Shown: one piece after another, positions 34,606-45,101 of the stretch | How positions within the stretch are numbered: the stretch's first letter is position 1 | Layout of the letters: every line of letters starts with the position of its first letter | Notes under the pieces: model-generated | Seen by the model: the letters and a program-made list of their open reading frames with translations, nothing else | What the model was told of the DNA's origin: nothing | Database searches by the model: none | Assembly (NCBI GenBank): GCA_028279595.1 | Contig: JANQNK010000008.1 | Span: forward strand, 1 to 64,000 | DNA length: 64,000 bases | Direction of reading: 5' to 3' | DNA from: Thermoplasmatota archaeon | GTDB lineage: Archaea > Thermoplasmatota > JAKEGO01 | Position numbers and translations under genes: made by a program

Positions 34606-37600
34606 CTATCTCTTTGAGCGAGCGGGTGCCCTTCCGGGCTTTCCGACCTGAGGTGTCTCGGTAACGCGGTCGGAGTTCATGATGCCTAGGTAATCGTTCG
34701 TCAGCCTTGTACCGCCACCCCTCACCGTGACGACGACACCCTTCTCCCGCAGCGCCCTGAGGTGGTAGGCGACGGCGGGCTGCGTTACTTTCATCTTCTT
34801 CGCGAGCTTTGCCTGGGTTATCCCGGGGTTGGAACCGACGATCTCGACAATCCTGACCTCCGCTCCCCTGAGCTGGAACTCGGGGACCTTGTATCCGAAC
34901 GGATAGAAGCGCTTGCGGAAGCCGTCGTTCCTGCTCTTGATGAAGCCGGCCGTCTCCAGCACCCGGAGGTGATAGCCGGCGGAACCGTTCGGCAGTGCCA
35001 GCTGCTTCTTGATGAGGCTGAAGTGCGCTCCGGGATTCTCGAGGATGTACTCGACGAGCTTCCCGCGGGTCTTCTGGTCCGTGATCTTCTTTGTCCTGAG
35101 CTTGGAGTAGAGCGGGAAGAGCATGGAGAGGAAGAGGTAGAACCCGACTCCGGTGAACGCGAAGGCCGTCAGGACCCCCGCAGCGGCGACGCCGGCTATC
35201 AATCCCTGTTCGTCCGAGTTCGGGGGCCGGAAGAAGGGCTTCGCGCCGTCGTCCTCGCCGTCATCATTGTCCACGTAGAGGACGACGCTGTCCTCGTCGG
35301 AGTGGTGGTATCCGTCGTACGATATCACAACGATGGTGTGGTTCCCGTCATCCAGGTCGGCGGTCTTGATCCTGTAGGTCCAGCTCGTCTTCCCATCGGC
35401 GTACTTCCAGGAACCGTTGTCGATCTTGACCTTGACCCACTGGATGATGCCGTTCGAGTCCCAGGCCGTTCCCGAGAGCTCGACCGTCCCGTTGACCTCG
35501 TCGCCTGTCTCGTGGGATGTTATCTCCACTGTGGGCTTCCTGTTGACAATGACCTTGCCCTTGACGGGGTCGCTCTTCACGTCCTCGTCATCGACGGTCC
35601 ACAGGTAGATGTCATGGGTACCCAGTGAGAGTCCGTCGGTCGTGAAGGTCGAGTTGGTGCCCTCGTAGAGCTCCTCGTCGATGCTCGAGGCCCACAGGTA
35701 CTTCGCGATTGAACCGTCGTCGACGCCGCCCGCCTTGAAGGTGACCTCGGCGCCGTAGAGGGCCGGGCTCGGGGATATCGACAGGATGACCGCGGATGGT
35801 TCACCGTTTATCGTCACGGTCCCTTCGACCTCGTCGCTCCAGGTCCCATCGGAGTCCTTGACCTTGAAGTAGATGGTGTGGGTGCCGTTCGACAGCTTCT
35901 TCGTCGAGAACACGAAGTGGGGTCCGTAGTAGAGGAGGCCGTCGATGCTCGAGCGCCAATGGTACTTGATCGTTCCCTCGGAACCGGTCCCGTTGAAGGT
36001 CACGTATTCGCCCTGGTCGGCCGACTCGGGCGAAATGCCCACGATCTCCGCCTCCGGCCTCTCGGTCTCGTTCTCGTCCTCGCTGCCGTTGACGTTGAGA
36101 TAGGTGTAGTAGTAGTCGCTCAGGGCGCCGTCGTCGTCCCTGACCTTGACCTTTATCGTGTGGTTCCCGTCAGAGAGCCCGGTCTCCTGGAAATGGTCGG
36201 ACTCGCCCTCGTAGAGCTCGCCATCCTTGAACGAGTACCAGAAGTACCAGACCACCTCGCCGTCCGGATCGGTGGCGTTCACGTGGAAGTACACCGTATC
36301 GTTCTCTTCCGCCGGGTCCGGTGTGATATACACATCGGTGATACTGGGTCCGACGTTCTTCGTACCGTTTATCGTGACATGGTCGTAGGCGTAGTCGCTT
36401 GCCAGCTCCTCATCATCGTAGACCTTGAGCTTGATGGAGTGGTTGCCGACGGACAGATCATCGGTGGTGAAATGGCTCTTGTTGCCTGCATACAGCTGGC
36501 CGTCCTTTGAAGAATACCAAACGTACCATATGATATCGCCGTCGGGATCGGACCCGCTTCCGTAGAAGGTCACTGCCTCACCTTCCTCCGCGTGGTCTGG
36601 ATCGATCTCGAGGATGGTCGCGTTCGGCTTCTGGTTCTCCGAGCCGTTCACGACCAGATGGGAGTATGCATAATCACTGTGTGCGTCGTCGTTGTCGTAG
36701 ACCTTCAGCTTGATCGTGTGGTTGCCGACGGACAGTTCACTGCATGTGAACGAGGTCTCGTTTCCCTCGTAGAGCTCTCCGTCCTTGGATGAATACCAGA
36801 CGAACCAGTCCACGTAGCCGTCGGGGTCCTGACCGCCTCCCTTGAAAGTGACGTTCTCGCCCTCCTCGGCCGGGTTTGGCGTGATGTCGAATATGGTGGC
36901 ATTGGGCCTCTGGTTCTCGTCGCCCTCGATGACGACATAGGATTGAGCGTAATCGCTGTGGGCATCGTCATCATCCCACACCTTGAGCTTGATGGTATGA
37001 TTTCCGATGGACAGGTCGTTCGTAGTGAACGAGCTCGAGTTTCCCTCGTGGATCCAGCCGTCGAAGGAGGAGTACCAGTCGTACCACACGACCTCACCGT
37101 CAGGATCGGTACCTTTGCCGTAGAAGGTGACGTTCTCGCCCTTCTCGGCGGGATTCGGATCGATCTCCAGGATCTCGGCCGTAGGGCTCTGGTTCTCAGT
37201 ACCGTTGATGACGAGGTGATCGTAGACGTAATCGCTCGTCGCGTTATCATCGTCCCTGACCTTGTGTTTGATCGTGTGATTCCCCGAGGACAGGTTGGTT
37301 GTCGAGAAATGGCTCTCGTTACCTTCGTAGAGCTCGCCATCGATGGACGAATGCCAGTAGTACCAGACGACCTCGCCGTCGGGATCGCTGGCATTGCTCG
37401 TGAATGTTATGGAATGGCTGTTGTTGGCCGGGTTCGGCGATATCCCGCCGATGTCGGCGATCGGTGCGTGGTTGCTGTCCTTTACCTTGAGTGTCTCGTG
37501 ATCGTACTCGCTCCAGGTGTGATTGTTGTCCATCACCCAGAACTTGATCTTGTGCTCCCCTATCGAAAGGTTCGAGTACGTTGTCGAGTTGGAGGATCCG

Positions 37601-38808
37601 TTGTAGAACACTCCGTCGATATCGGAGGCCCACCGGTACTTGATGATGGTGCCGTCCTCGTCCTCGCCGTAGCCTGTGAACGTCACATCATCGTCATCGA
37701 AGGCTGGTGCTGGTGATATCGATGAGATGTGGGCCGAAGGTGCCTTGTTTCCGGTGGATCCACCATCGGGTTCCATGAGTGGATACCGGTCCTCGTTGTT
37801 CCCTTCACCATCGATCTGGTACGCGGTATCGCCGATCCCGTCCTCGTCGGCGTCCGTACCTTCGTAATCGTCCCAGTAGTTGCCTTCCTCGCCGTCGTCC
37901 CAATCTAAGTTGTCATCGGAATTGGACACGCAGAGGGTCTGGGTCGAATTCGTATGATTGGTATCATTGCTTCCATAGAATTGGTTGTGATGGATGGTGA
38001 TGTTGTTGAAGCCGCCGCTCCCGATCTGGATGCACCATCCCCAGTGATCCGTGATGTTATTCCCGGTGATCAGCACGTGGTTCACTCCACCTGGCCAGCC
38101 GTAGAAGATTATTCCGAGATGGCTATCGGCGATGTAATTGTCGGTGATCTCGACGTCCCGGCAGTCGACCAACCTGATGCAGTTCTCTGGAGCACCTGTT
38201 ATCTCATTGCCATCTATCGTCAGGTTATGGGAATTCTTCCACTGGATCCCTGCTCCGAAGCTCGCAGTCCTGATGATGCATTCGCGCACTTCGGACCAGT
38301 TGGCGCACTGTGCCTTGATGGCATGGGAATTGATCCCCTCTATCAGGCAGTCCTGGATGAGGATCTCCTCAACATACCGCATACCGATGACCCCGTAGGA
38401 CCAGTGATGGTCGGAACCTGTGATGTTCATCTCCTTGATGACGACGTTGTAGCCATTGATCTCGATGGTGTCGACCCTGTACTCCTGGGAGTGGAGCCAG
38501 GTCTCACCCGTCCCATTCCCGATCAGGGATACCGAGTTGTTGACGTAGATGTTGCCGGAGTACTGTCCAGCGTATATCCGAATGGTATCCCAGTCACTGG
38601 ATGCGTTAAGGGCGTCCTGGATGTTGTCGTGATCTGCCCATGCCCCACCGTCGTCGTCCACGACGATCTCGTTGCCGGCGGAGGCCCCGGATGAGACCAG
38701 GTACAATGACGCCAAGAGGAGCGATACTATCGCCAGCATCCGGAGTCCTGCCGCCAGATTGATTTCCATTCTCGAACAATCGGGGATATTCCTACTTATC
38801 GAGCTCAT
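34606..38808 (-). CDS. membrane-tethered regulator: beta-helix, eight PKD repeats, Ig-like domain, membrane helix, two winged-helix domains
   Basis: 1400 residues. A signal anchor (about 20-44) leads to a NosD-like beta-helix (about 45-330) ending in an acidic cap (GNYWDDYEGTDADEDGIGD). Eight PKD repeats of about 88-93 residues follow (about 353-1090), then an Ig-like domain. One or two membrane helices lie at about 1198-1232. The cytoplasmic end has two winged-helix domains: LIKKQLALPNGSAGYHLRVL and AKLAKKMKVTQPAVAYHLRAL. So a large external sensor is joined directly to a DNA-binding module. The ATG at 38808 has GAGGGATCATC; the promoter shares an element with the 38926-45060 gene, its paralogue. 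Confidence 0.9.
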   Translation of the reverse strand: MSSISRNIPDCSRMEINLAAGLRMLAIVSLLLASLYLVSSGASAGNEIVVDDDGGAWADHDNIQDALNASSDWDTIRIYAGQYSGNIYVNNSVSLIGNGTGETWLHSQEYRVDTIEINGYNVVIKEMNITGSDHHWSYGVIGMRYVEEILIQDCLIEGINSHAIKAQCANWSEVRECIIRTASFGAGIQWKNSHNLTIDGNEITGAPENCIRLVDCRDVEITDNYIADSHLGIIFYGWPGGVNHVLITGNNITDHWGWCIQIGSGGFNNITIHHNQFYGSNDTNHTNSTQTLCVSNSDDNLDWDDGEEGNYWDDYEGTDADEDGIGDTAYQIDGEGNNEDRYPLMEPDGGSTGNKAPSAHISSISPAPAFDDDDVTFTGYGEDEDGTIIKYRWASDIDGVFYNGSSNSTTYSNLSIGEHKIKFWVMDNNHTWSEYDHETLKVKDSNHAPIADIGGISPNPANNSHSITFTSNASDPDGEVVWYYWHSSIDGELYEGNESHFSTTNLSSGNHTIKHKVRDDDNATSDYVYDHLVINGTENQSPTAEILEIDPNPAEKGENVTFYGKGTDPDGEVVWYDWYSSFDGWIHEGNSSSFTTNDLSIGNHTIKLKVWDDDDAHSDYAQSYVVIEGDENQRPNATIFDITPNPAEEGENVTFKGGGQDPDGYVDWFVWYSSKDGELYEGNETSFTCSELSVGNHTIKLKVYDNDDAHSDYAYSHLVVNGSENQKPNATILEIDPDHAEEGEAVTFYGSGSDPDGDIIWYVWYSSKDGQLYAGNKSHFTTDDLSVGNHSIKLKVYDDEELASDYAYDHVTINGTKNVGPSITDVYITPDPAEENDTVYFHVNATDPDGEVVWYFWYSFKDGELYEGESDHFQETGLSDGNHTIKVKVRDDDGALSDYYYTYLNVNGSEDENETERPEAEIVGISPESADQGEYVTFNGTGSEGTIKYHWRSSIDGLLYYGPHFVFSTKKLSNGTHTIYFKVKDSDGTWSDEVEGTVTINGEPSAVILSISPSPALYGAEVTFKAGGVDDGSIAKYLWASSIDEELYEGTNSTFTTDGLSLGTHDIYLWTVDDEDVKSDPVKGKVIVNRKPTVEITSHETGDEVNGTVELSGTAWDSNGIIQWVKVKIDNGSWKYADGKTSWTYRIKTADLDDGNHTIVVISYDGYHHSDEDSVVLYVDNDDGEDDGAKPFFRPPNSDEQGLIAGVAAAGVLTAFAFTGVGFYLFLSMLFPLYSKLRTKKITDQKTRGKLVEYILENPGAHFSLIKKQLALPNGSAGYHLRVLETAGFIKSRNDGFRKRFYPFGYKVPEFQLRGAEVRIVEIVGSNPGITQAKLAKKMKVTQPAVAYHLRALREKGVVVTVRGGGTRLTNDYLGIMNSDRVTETPQVGKPGRAPARSKR
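35535..37750 (-). repeat. eight tandem PKD-coding repeats of about 265-280 bases
   Basis: The middle of the 1400-residue regulator gene is built of eight similar units, each starting near a PNAxI-type segment, then D/EPxPAEExxxVTF, VVWYxWYSSxDGELYEGN and LSxGNHTIKLKVxDDD. The central five units are the most alike, indicating recent internal duplication. Confidence 0.8.
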
Positions 38809-38848
38809 GATGATCCCTCGTTCCTTTCGTGGTTTTCATCCGGGAGGA

Positions 38849-38879
38849 GCATATAAGTAAAGATTGGAACGAGTCTTTA
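38849..38879 (-). promoter_or_regulatory. promoter of the 1400-residue regulator with shared upstream element
   Basis: On the plus strand, GCATATAAGTAA (TATA, 38849-38860) is followed by AGATTGGAAC-gag-TCTTTA (38861-38879). Read on the minus strand the element is immediately upstream of the TATA box. The same element stands before the 38926-45060 gene. Confidence 0.7.
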
Positions 38880-38925
38880 TAACGTCGACCGAACGTGGAT
38901 CCATTGACTGGCTATTCCATCCAGA

Positions 38926-41900
38926 TCACTTACGGACCCGTGCGCGGAAGTCCTTTGTCACGAGGCATCCGTCCTTCCTTGACGTTCGGACTACACCCTT
39001 GGATTTCAATGATTTCAGGTGGTAGGAGACTGCTGGAGGTGTCACCTTCATCTTCTCCGCGAGCTTCCTCTGTGAAATCCCAGGATTCGATGCGATGACC
39101 CTGAGTATCTGCTTCTCCTTCCTCGTGAACTCCACCTCAGGCACGTCGTATCCATGTGGGTAGAACCTGCGATAGAAACCGTCAGTCTGGCTCTTGAGGT
39201 AGCCATTCCTCTCGAGTATGCGAAGGTGATGGCCGAGCGAACCGTTCGGAAGGGCCAGGTCCTTCTTGATCAACTGGTAGTGGGCCCCTGGATTGTCGGC
39301 GAGGTAATCGACGATCTCGCCCCTTGTCTCATTCTTCATGACATCCTTGCCCTTGACCCTCGAATAGAGAGGAAGGAACGCGAACAACGCGTATCTACCC
39401 CGGTCCGACGATGCGACCGCACCGAAGGCCAGGACAGCTATCAGTGCCATGGCGCCTATTGCCGGGGTGGACGTAAGAGGGATGTTCAGACCGGTGTCCT
39501 CGTCCCGGTCCGTCGGTTCGACCTCATCCGGATCCTCATCCTCCGCCTCGACCGTGAGGTATAGCTTCCCGAGATCGGAGTAATGGTTCCCGTCATAGCT
39601 CCTGATATTGATCTGGTAGGTCTCGTTCGAGAGTCCCGATGTGTTCCATTTGAACGACCACATTGTCGTACCCGTAGCGGTCTTCCATGACCCGTCGCCT
39701 ATCTGGTACTCGATCCTCTGGATCGACCCATCCTCGTCAGATGATGTCCCGGATACGGTGACGGTTCCATTAACGGTCGACCAGGACGATGGTGAATTGA
39801 TAGTGACCGAGGGTCGTACGTTTACAGTCACCGTCGTCGTCACAGTATCGCTCCATACTCCATTCCCATCCTGGACCTTCAGGGATATCGTGTGTGTCCC
39901 ATTCGACAGGTCGTCAGTATAAAGCGTGCCGTCGGTTCCGTTGTACAGCTCGCCATCGATGCTCGATGTCCAGACATACCTGGTGATCTCGACGTCGTCC
40001 ACGCAGTTCGGTGTGAAAGTAACATTGTTACCCTCTGCAATGATCGACTTGGAGACGGTCCAGATCCGTGCAACAGGTATGCCGTTCACAGTGACATTGG
40101 CGGTCTGCCGTTCACCCCATAATCCTTCATTGTCGATGGAATGGAGCGTGATCTCATGTGTCCCGTTCGATAGGGACGATGTTGACCAGACCTGCGAGGT
40201 TCCGTTGAATAATTCCCCATCGATTGATGATGTCCACACAAGAAGAGCCACCGAGCCATCGAAATCGAATCCGGTGCCGTTGAATGTGATCTCGTCACCC
40301 TCGTCGACGCTTGAGGGGTGGACGCTCTTGATCGTGGCGACCGGTGCGATGTTCTCTCCGGATGAGGACTCCTCGTTCCATGGTTCCATCAGAGGATACG
40401 GGTCCTTGACCTGGCCAGAAGAACCGTTTCCGGTACCGTTGTCGCCTCCCGAGGAATCGGATGCTATGTAATATGGAGTATCCCCGATCCCGTCATCATC
40501 ATCGTCCTCTCCATCATAGTCGGACCAGTAGTTGCCAGCGGACCCATTATGCCAAATTGCAGAACCATACTCATCATATACTTGCGTATTGACCCGATTG
40601 TCGATGAAATCATTGTGGTGGATGGTTATGGTTCCCCCGAGCTTTCGTTCTATGTAGATGCCGCCATGGTTCTCGACGAACCTGTTGAACTTGATCGTGT
40701 GGTTGAACGCATCATCGATCTCGATGCCATATTGGCCAGAGCCATTGACAACACCACATTTCTTGATTGTATTGTTGCGTATGACAATATTATCGGAGCT
40801 TCTTGAAAAAATACCAATTCGGTCGGTCCTCGTTATTAGATTTCCAACGATATGGATATTATCTGCTTCCCTGAGGTAAACGCTGTTCTGGTTCGTTCTT
40901 ATCTCGTTGCCCCAAATTTTAATTGAATATCCTTCGTGGACCTCGATAGGTACGTCAGAATTCACCAGATAGCAATCATGGATCTGACTGTTCCCTGACC
41001 TATCGAAATAGATACCAACGTCGTCTTTTGATGTGATATCGCATGAGGTGATATTTATCTCCATTGAGTTCCTTATCATGAGTCCAGTCGAGTTCGAATT
41101 GAGATCACAATCCTCAACAACCACATCGTTCGACATGACCATATGGATGGAATAATCGCACTTCGTTGTCGTAACGTTCTTTATTATACTATCATTGGTG
41201 AATCCGATAAGTATTGGATACGTCGTATCGCGGAGTGTCTGATCTCTGATCGTGGCTTTGGTACAATTGGCGATGATGATCTGGCCTCCTCCAATTGGAA
41301 CCGTGACATTCTCCTGGTTCTTGATGTAGAGGATGGGGTTCCCGTCGATCGTGTTCGATTGATCGATGTAATGGGATGACCACTCGTCCGCTTCCGACCA
41401 AGAAGGATAATAGGAGGGGTATGTCCGAATGAAAAGGCATCCGTTGTAGAGGGTATTGTTCCGGAACGTCAGGTCGACTGTATCCTGGATGAATATGCTA
41501 AGACCTGGCGATGTGATCGTGTTTCCATGGTAGGACGAATGGTCCGAGCTTGCGATATCAATGCCGAAAACGCTTGCCCATATCGTATTGTTGATGATGA
41601 GGTTGTTGATATTACTGTGGTGATAAATACCGACACGATTCGATTTAATCTCATTTCTAATGATACTCGTTTCAATGTTCCTGTAGGACCAGATCCCGTT
41701 GCTGCTGGCATCGAGAAGTGAGTTGGATATCGTAATATTGTCATTCCATCGTAAATAGATACCAGTAGAAACAGTATCCATTGAATCAGACCCGTTCGGG
41801 CCTCCACCACCTATGACCTTTCCAACACATTGAACATTGTCTACAGTACTGTTGTCGCAGTTCTGTAACCTTATTCCAGTACGAACCTCATGATCGCAAG

Positions 41901-44900
41901 TGATGTTCGTGATGGATACGTAACTGGACCATTCGACAGATATTCCTTCGTCCTTGTGAGACGACAGGTGGATCCCGTCGAGGAATGAGTTGTCACAACT
42001 TTCCAAACGTAGGCCAGTAGAGTCGCCGTTGCTGCCTGTTACGGAAATGTCACTGAGGTTGATCTGGACTCCGATGACCTGGACGATGGGACCCCGGTCA
42101 CCATAGATTTCAGAGGTCGTTCCATTCCCGACTATTGTCACTGCGATTGTGATGTTGATGTATTCGTGATATTCACCGTCGTATATACGGATCTCATCAC
42201 CATCCTGAGCTGCGTCCAGTGCGTCTCCGATCGATGAGAAATCCGCACCAGCCCAATCATCATCGACTATCAAGGTCACGGGGTCGCGGGTCCCATTCCT
42301 TCTCATAAGAGGACGAAGGTCCACAGACCCGGATGAGCCATTGAATGTATATGGGGTGTCACCTATTCCATTGCCATCGCTGTCCACTCCAGAATAATCA
42401 CCCCAATAGTTGCCGTAGAAACCGTCGTCCCAGTAATTGTCATCACTTTCGACGAGTCCCTGCTCGACGCCATCATCGGTGTTGTCGATCGCGTTGTTGT
42501 GGTGTAGAATGTTATCTATTGAGTCCTGATCGATCGTGATCGCGAATTCGTCATTATCCATAATGTAATTGTATACCACTGTGATCCCAGATGTCTCTTC
42601 GAGCACGATTCCGCCACCTGAATTTCCGATTATTCTGCATCTCTCGATAGTTCCATTCGTGACTCCTTCGCAGACCAATCCATCGCCCGAGTTCCTTCTG
42701 ATGGTAGAGTCCCTGAATTTTGCCCGTTGAGAGTTCGATACGATGATCGCATCGGAACCGCTATCCCTGATCGTGGAATTCGCGAACCTGAACGCTATGC
42801 AATCGACTATGGAGAGACCGACTCCCAGGTTGTTTTCGATCACACATTCATCGATGCGCAATCGTGCTACATCTTCCGCATAGAGACCCGACCCGTTCGA
42901 GGAAGAGCCGCCGCCCTGGATCGATAGACCACTGATGATCGTATCATCGGACATCACTGATAATGTAATCCCGGACCCACCTGCATCGACGGTAGTTCCA
43001 CTCGAACCATTTCCTACGATCGTCAATGGCAGGTTCACAACTATCTTCTCGTTGTAGGTCCCCGAATAAACCAGGATCATGTCATTCGATGTCGCGTTTT
43101 GAAGTGCTGATGAGATCGTGGTATGGGATGCCCAGGATCCTGGGTCATCATCGACAATCAGTAGGGACCTGTCGGTCAGAGGGTACCTGTCCCAGATGGT
43201 GATGTTCTCATCGTTATAAATGTAATACGGGGACTCGCCAACTCCATCGTCATCCGTGTCATAACCTTGATAATCGGACCACCAGTTCCCCTCGGACCCA
43301 TCATCGTATTGGTTGTTCAATGTTCCATTCGGATTGCGCCCTTGGTCGGAGATCTGGGGAGAAAGGCCGTTTTCGAGGAAGGTGTTGTGATGGATCAGAT
43401 TGCTATCGCCATCGACGTCAATGCCATATCCTGTATTGTCCTGGAACAGGCACCAGGATATGATGTTGTCGTCACCATTGACAAAGACCGGAGTACCATC
43501 ATTTCCAATGAACCTCGAATTGCGGATCGAGCTGTTCGATTTCAATTTGATACCGACACGTGAATTGTTACTGAAGGTCGAATTCAAGATCTCCAAAAAG
43601 TCGTTGTTTCCCATTTCATTGCCCCACCCTTCAGAATTATTGTGTATATGAACATCATGCAGTACGACCGAATCGAGATTGCGGATAAAGAGCGGATCCT
43701 CTTTGCAATATGAGATGGTCATGTTTTCCATCGTGAGATTTCCTCCTCCGTATTCCCAAGCGAATCCTGGACCCTCTGCCGAGGTCAATATGGTATCCCG
43801 AATGGTGAAATCATCGCAACGATCAACCTGGATCGCTCCGCGCCAATCTCCAGATTCGTTGCAAATGAATCTGCTGTTCGCTACAGTGATTCGACCACAA
43901 CCATCGAATTCTATCCCGTAAAAGATGTCGTACGTCCACCCATCCAGGAGGAGGTCCTCACAGTAGCTGAAGCGAATGGTATCTGAATAATTGAACAACG
44001 AGATATTGGACATCTGAAGACCTTCGACCTTATAGAAATCCAACCACCTAGTATCTGTGAAGGTGAGGTTTTCGACGACCACGTTCACCGAATCATCGAT
44101 GCTCAGTGAATCGCCAGGTCCACTGATCCTGCAGTTCGAAACGGAAGCGTCGTACAGATCGCTAAGTTTCAGTCCAAAATAGTCCATACGATAGATTTCA
44201 CAATTCTCGATCGTCACGTTGTCACAGTATTCTATCCATGCACCGGTCATCTGATCTGAGAAGGAACCGTTAGATAGGGTAACATCTGAACTGAAGTATG
44301 CCTGCAATCCGGATTTCGCATCATTAGTGGTCAGACCATCGACCATCACGCTAGTACAATTGATAATAATGACTTGACCAGCATTGGAAGGTACGATGAT
44401 ATCGCTCTGGTCCGTATACCTGTGGATGTCCTTCCCGTTCGTGGTGCAATCGACCACGGTGGTAGTGCCCGCGTTCGTGGCGTTCGAAACGCGTTCGTAG
44501 AAACCACAATCGAGGAAAGAACAATTTGAGACGTATACGTTCGTGGACGATGAGCTGAGATAGATCCCGCCCCCATTGAATTCGTCGAATATACAGTCCT
44601 CTATCGATACGTTGTCCGACCATAGAATGCTGATACCTCGAGCATTACTGCCCGATCCGTTCAAGCGCAGTCCTTCGACACGAACATCGTCACCCTCGAC
44701 AGCGATCAGAGGGGAACTGCCATCGAGTTCGAGGAATGATGAGGAACCATTGCCGATGATCGTCAACTCTTGATCGACCACGACGGCACCGCCATAGACT
44801 GAGTCCATTGAGTACGTTCCAGAATATACAAGGATCGTATCACCGGCGGAACTGTCATCTACAGCGTCGGCCAGATTGTCGTGATCCGCCCAATCCCCGT

Positions 44901-45060
44901 CGTCATCATCGACGACCCACGTCTTCGCTCCGACCTCCGGCACCAGGAGTAGGGAGACTACCAACACGAGGCCGAGGATGAATAACACAATAGGACGATG
45001 AAACATCCTCGACCCCAGGAACATTCGGGAAACCATATCGCTCTTCCCTTTCCATATCAT
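38926..45060 (-). CDS. giant membrane-tethered regulator: three beta-helix modules, two PKD repeats, Ig-like domain, membrane helix, two winged-helix domains
   Basis: 2044 residues. A signal anchor (about 20-45) precedes three NosD-like beta-helix modules; each opens with a DDDxGxWAxH-type segment and ends in a cap such as GNYWSDYDGEDDDDDGIGD. Two PKD repeats and one Ig-like domain follow (about 1565-1830), then hydrophobic segments (about 1860-1895). The cytoplasmic end has two winged-helix domains, LIKKDLALPNGSLGHHLRIL and RKLAEKMKVTPPAVSYHLKSL, closely matching the 34606-38808 protein. GAGGGGATCAA precedes the ATG. The beta-helix part is visibly more AT-rich than the C-terminal part and the flanking genes. 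Confidence 0.9.
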   Translation of the reverse strand: MIWKGKSDMVSRMFLGSRMFHRPIVLFILGLVLVVSLLLVPEVGAKTWVVDDDDGDWADHDNLADAVDDSSAGDTILVYSGTYSMDSVYGGAVVVDQELTIIGNGSSSFLELDGSSPLIAVEGDDVRVEGLRLNGSGSNARGISILWSDNVSIEDCIFDEFNGGGIYLSSSSTNVYVSNCSFLDCGFYERVSNATNAGTTTVVDCTTNGKDIHRYTDQSDIIVPSNAGQVIIINCTSVMVDGLTTNDAKSGLQAYFSSDVTLSNGSFSDQMTGAWIEYCDNVTIENCEIYRMDYFGLKLSDLYDASVSNCRISGPGDSLSIDDSVNVVVENLTFTDTRWLDFYKVEGLQMSNISLFNYSDTIRFSYCEDLLLDGWTYDIFYGIEFDGCGRITVANSRFICNESGDWRGAIQVDRCDDFTIRDTILTSAEGPGFAWEYGGGNLTMENMTISYCKEDPLFIRNLDSVVLHDVHIHNNSEGWGNEMGNNDFLEILNSTFSNNSRVGIKLKSNSSIRNSRFIGNDGTPVFVNGDDNIISWCLFQDNTGYGIDVDGDSNLIHHNTFLENGLSPQISDQGRNPNGTLNNQYDDGSEGNWWSDYQGYDTDDDGVGESPYYIYNDENITIWDRYPLTDRSLLIVDDDPGSWASHTTISSALQNATSNDMILVYSGTYNEKIVVNLPLTIVGNGSSGTTVDAGGSGITLSVMSDDTIISGLSIQGGGSSSNGSGLYAEDVARLRIDECVIENNLGVGLSIVDCIAFRFANSTIRDSGSDAIIVSNSQRAKFRDSTIRRNSGDGLVCEGVTNGTIERCRIIGNSGGGIVLEETSGITVVYNYIMDNDEFAITIDQDSIDNILHHNNAIDNTDDGVEQGLVESDDNYWDDGFYGNYWGDYSGVDSDGNGIGDTPYTFNGSSGSVDLRPLMRRNGTRDPVTLIVDDDWAGADFSSIGDALDAAQDGDEIRIYDGEYHEYINITIAVTIVGNGTTSEIYGDRGPIVQVIGVQINLSDISVTGSNGDSTGLRLESCDNSFLDGIHLSSHKDEGISVEWSSYVSITNITCDHEVRTGIRLQNCDNSTVDNVQCVGKVIGGGGPNGSDSMDTVSTGIYLRWNDNITISNSLLDASSNGIWSYRNIETSIIRNEIKSNRVGIYHHSNINNLIINNTIWASVFGIDIASSDHSSYHGNTITSPGLSIFIQDTVDLTFRNNTLYNGCLFIRTYPSYYPSWSEADEWSSHYIDQSNTIDGNPILYIKNQENVTVPIGGGQIIIANCTKATIRDQTLRDTTYPILIGFTNDSIIKNVTTTKCDYSIHMVMSNDVVVEDCDLNSNSTGLMIRNSMEINITSCDITSKDDVGIYFDRSGNSQIHDCYLVNSDVPIEVHEGYSIKIWGNEIRTNQNSVYLREADNIHIVGNLITRTDRIGIFSRSSDNIVIRNNTIKKCGVVNGSGQYGIEIDDAFNHTIKFNRFVENHGGIYIERKLGGTITIHHNDFIDNRVNTQVYDEYGSAIWHNGSAGNYWSDYDGEDDDDDGIGDTPYYIASDSSGGDNGTGNGSSGQVKDPYPLMEPWNEESSSGENIAPVATIKSVHPSSVDEGDEITFNGTGFDFDGSVALLVWTSSIDGELFNGTSQVWSTSSLSNGTHEITLHSIDNEGLWGERQTANVTVNGIPVARIWTVSKSIIAEGNNVTFTPNCVDDVEITRYVWTSSIDGELYNGTDGTLYTDDLSNGTHTISLKVQDGNGVWSDTVTTTVTVNVRPSVTINSPSSWSTVNGTVTVSGTSSDEDGSIQRIEYQIGDGSWKTATGTTMWSFKWNTSGLSNETYQINIRSYDGNHYSDLGKLYLTVEAEDEDPDEVEPTDRDEDTGLNIPLTSTPAIGAMALIAVLAFGAVASSDRGRYALFAFLPLYSRVKGKDVMKNETRGEIVDYLADNPGAHYQLIKKDLALPNGSLGHHLRILERNGYLKSQTDGFYRRFYPHGYDVPEVEFTRKEKQILRVIASNPGISQRKLAEKMKVTPPAVSYHLKSLKSKGVVRTSRKDGCLVTKDFRARVRK

Positions 45061-45101
45061 TTGATCCCCTCATCGTCTTCTTCGTGTTATTACCCTTTTG
45101 A

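Noticed and set aside
35535-37750. Regular repeats considered as CRISPR or other DNA repeat array
   Set aside because: Units are about 270 bases, all in one coding frame, and translate to PKD domains; there are no short identical repeats with unique spacers.
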